Below are positions 12,708 to 12,749 of a DNA stretch of 12,749 nt, piece by piece. The notes beneath the pieces were generated by a model. That model made no database searches. It had not been told where the DNA came from and saw only the letters and a list, made by a program, of their open reading frames with translations. A program made the position numbers and the translations under genes. This stretch comes from an uncultured Collinsella sp. GTDB taxonomy: Bacteria > Actinomycetota > Coriobacteriia > Coriobacteriales > Coriobacteriaceae. Location: NCBI GenBank assembly GCA_902464565.1, contig CABQJV010000043.1:1-12749 (forward strand), written 5' to 3'. The first letter of the stretch is position 1. The number at the start of each line of letters is the position of its first letter.

Positions 12708-12725
12708 TTTACAACATATTGGGGG
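12708..12725. promoter_or_regulatory. Second, weaker NrdR box
   Basis: The 11-mer ACAACATATTG of the strong box recurs at 12711-12721, exactly 41 bp downstream. The core (12709-12724) fits 11 of 16 consensus positions. NrdR boxes usually come in pairs spaced by whole helical turns, and 41 bp is close to four turns. Confidence 0.6.
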
Positions 12726-12749
12726 TGGAGTGGTGGGGTGGGGTGGGGG
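12721..12749 (+). other. G-tract at the right edge
   Basis: Runs of 5, 4, 4 and 5 guanines separated by loops of 9, 1 and 1 nt, which could form a G-quadruplex on the + strand. If the window ends at a contig end, low-quality G-rich read ends are an alternative explanation. Confidence 0.45.

Noticed and set aside
1..12749. tRNA, rRNA, CRISPR array or prophage genes
   Set aside because: No cloverleaf with conserved T-loop, no regular short repeats with spacers and no phage structural genes were found. The recombinase has housekeeping Xer features and the pyrG context.

Overview
The window looks like chromosomal DNA from a Collinsella-type gut actinobacterium (class Coriobacteriia). This rests on GC-rich coding sequence with C/G-ending codons, AT-rich spacers, the gene families present, and pyrG followed at once by a xerD-type recombinase, which recalls actinobacterial pyrG-xerD neighbourhoods. 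The genus is inferred from style and content, not from a marker gene. All genes called lie on the + strand.

Left half (1-7080): arginine catabolism by the arginine deiminase (ADI) route. The order is arcA copy 1, a PLP aminotransferase, an AT-rich regulatory spacer, arcA copy 2, arcB (catabolic ornithine carbamoyltransferase) and a YfcC-family transporter likely to exchange arginine for ornithine. The two arcA copies appear identical base for base over about 1267 nt, from the first base of the window to one base past the stop codon, and they flank the aminotransferase as a long direct repeat. Carbamate kinase (arcC), the ATP-yielding last step, is not in the window. The 571-nt spacer before arcA copy 2 holds a terminator, a candidate promoter, two matching palindromes 53 bp apart, an inverted repeat with ArgR-like half-sites, a LacI/cre-like palindrome and two short leader ORFs.

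Middle (7081-9617): a run of six stem-loops after the transporter, ending in a strong terminator; a DUF1846 protein behind a TATAAT box; its terminator; and a 112-residue winged-helix DNA-binding protein with a dyad in its leader.

Right part (9618-12749): a terminator, then pyrG (CTP synthase) and a xerD-type tyrosine recombinase starting at GTG 2 nt after the pyrG stop, followed by a very stable terminator. The last 250 nt carry no gene. They hold a near-perfect NrdR box (15 of 16 consensus positions), a weaker second box exactly 41 bp downstream and a LexA/SOS-box-like site between them. This suggests the next gene to the right, outside the window, is under ribonucleotide-reductase-type and perhaps SOS control. 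The window ends in G-tracts.

The enzymes are known families. What stands out is the identical arcA pair with foreign-looking codon use, the dense operator region before arcA copy 2, the stem-loop run after the transporter, and the NrdR/LexA-like promoter at the right edge.
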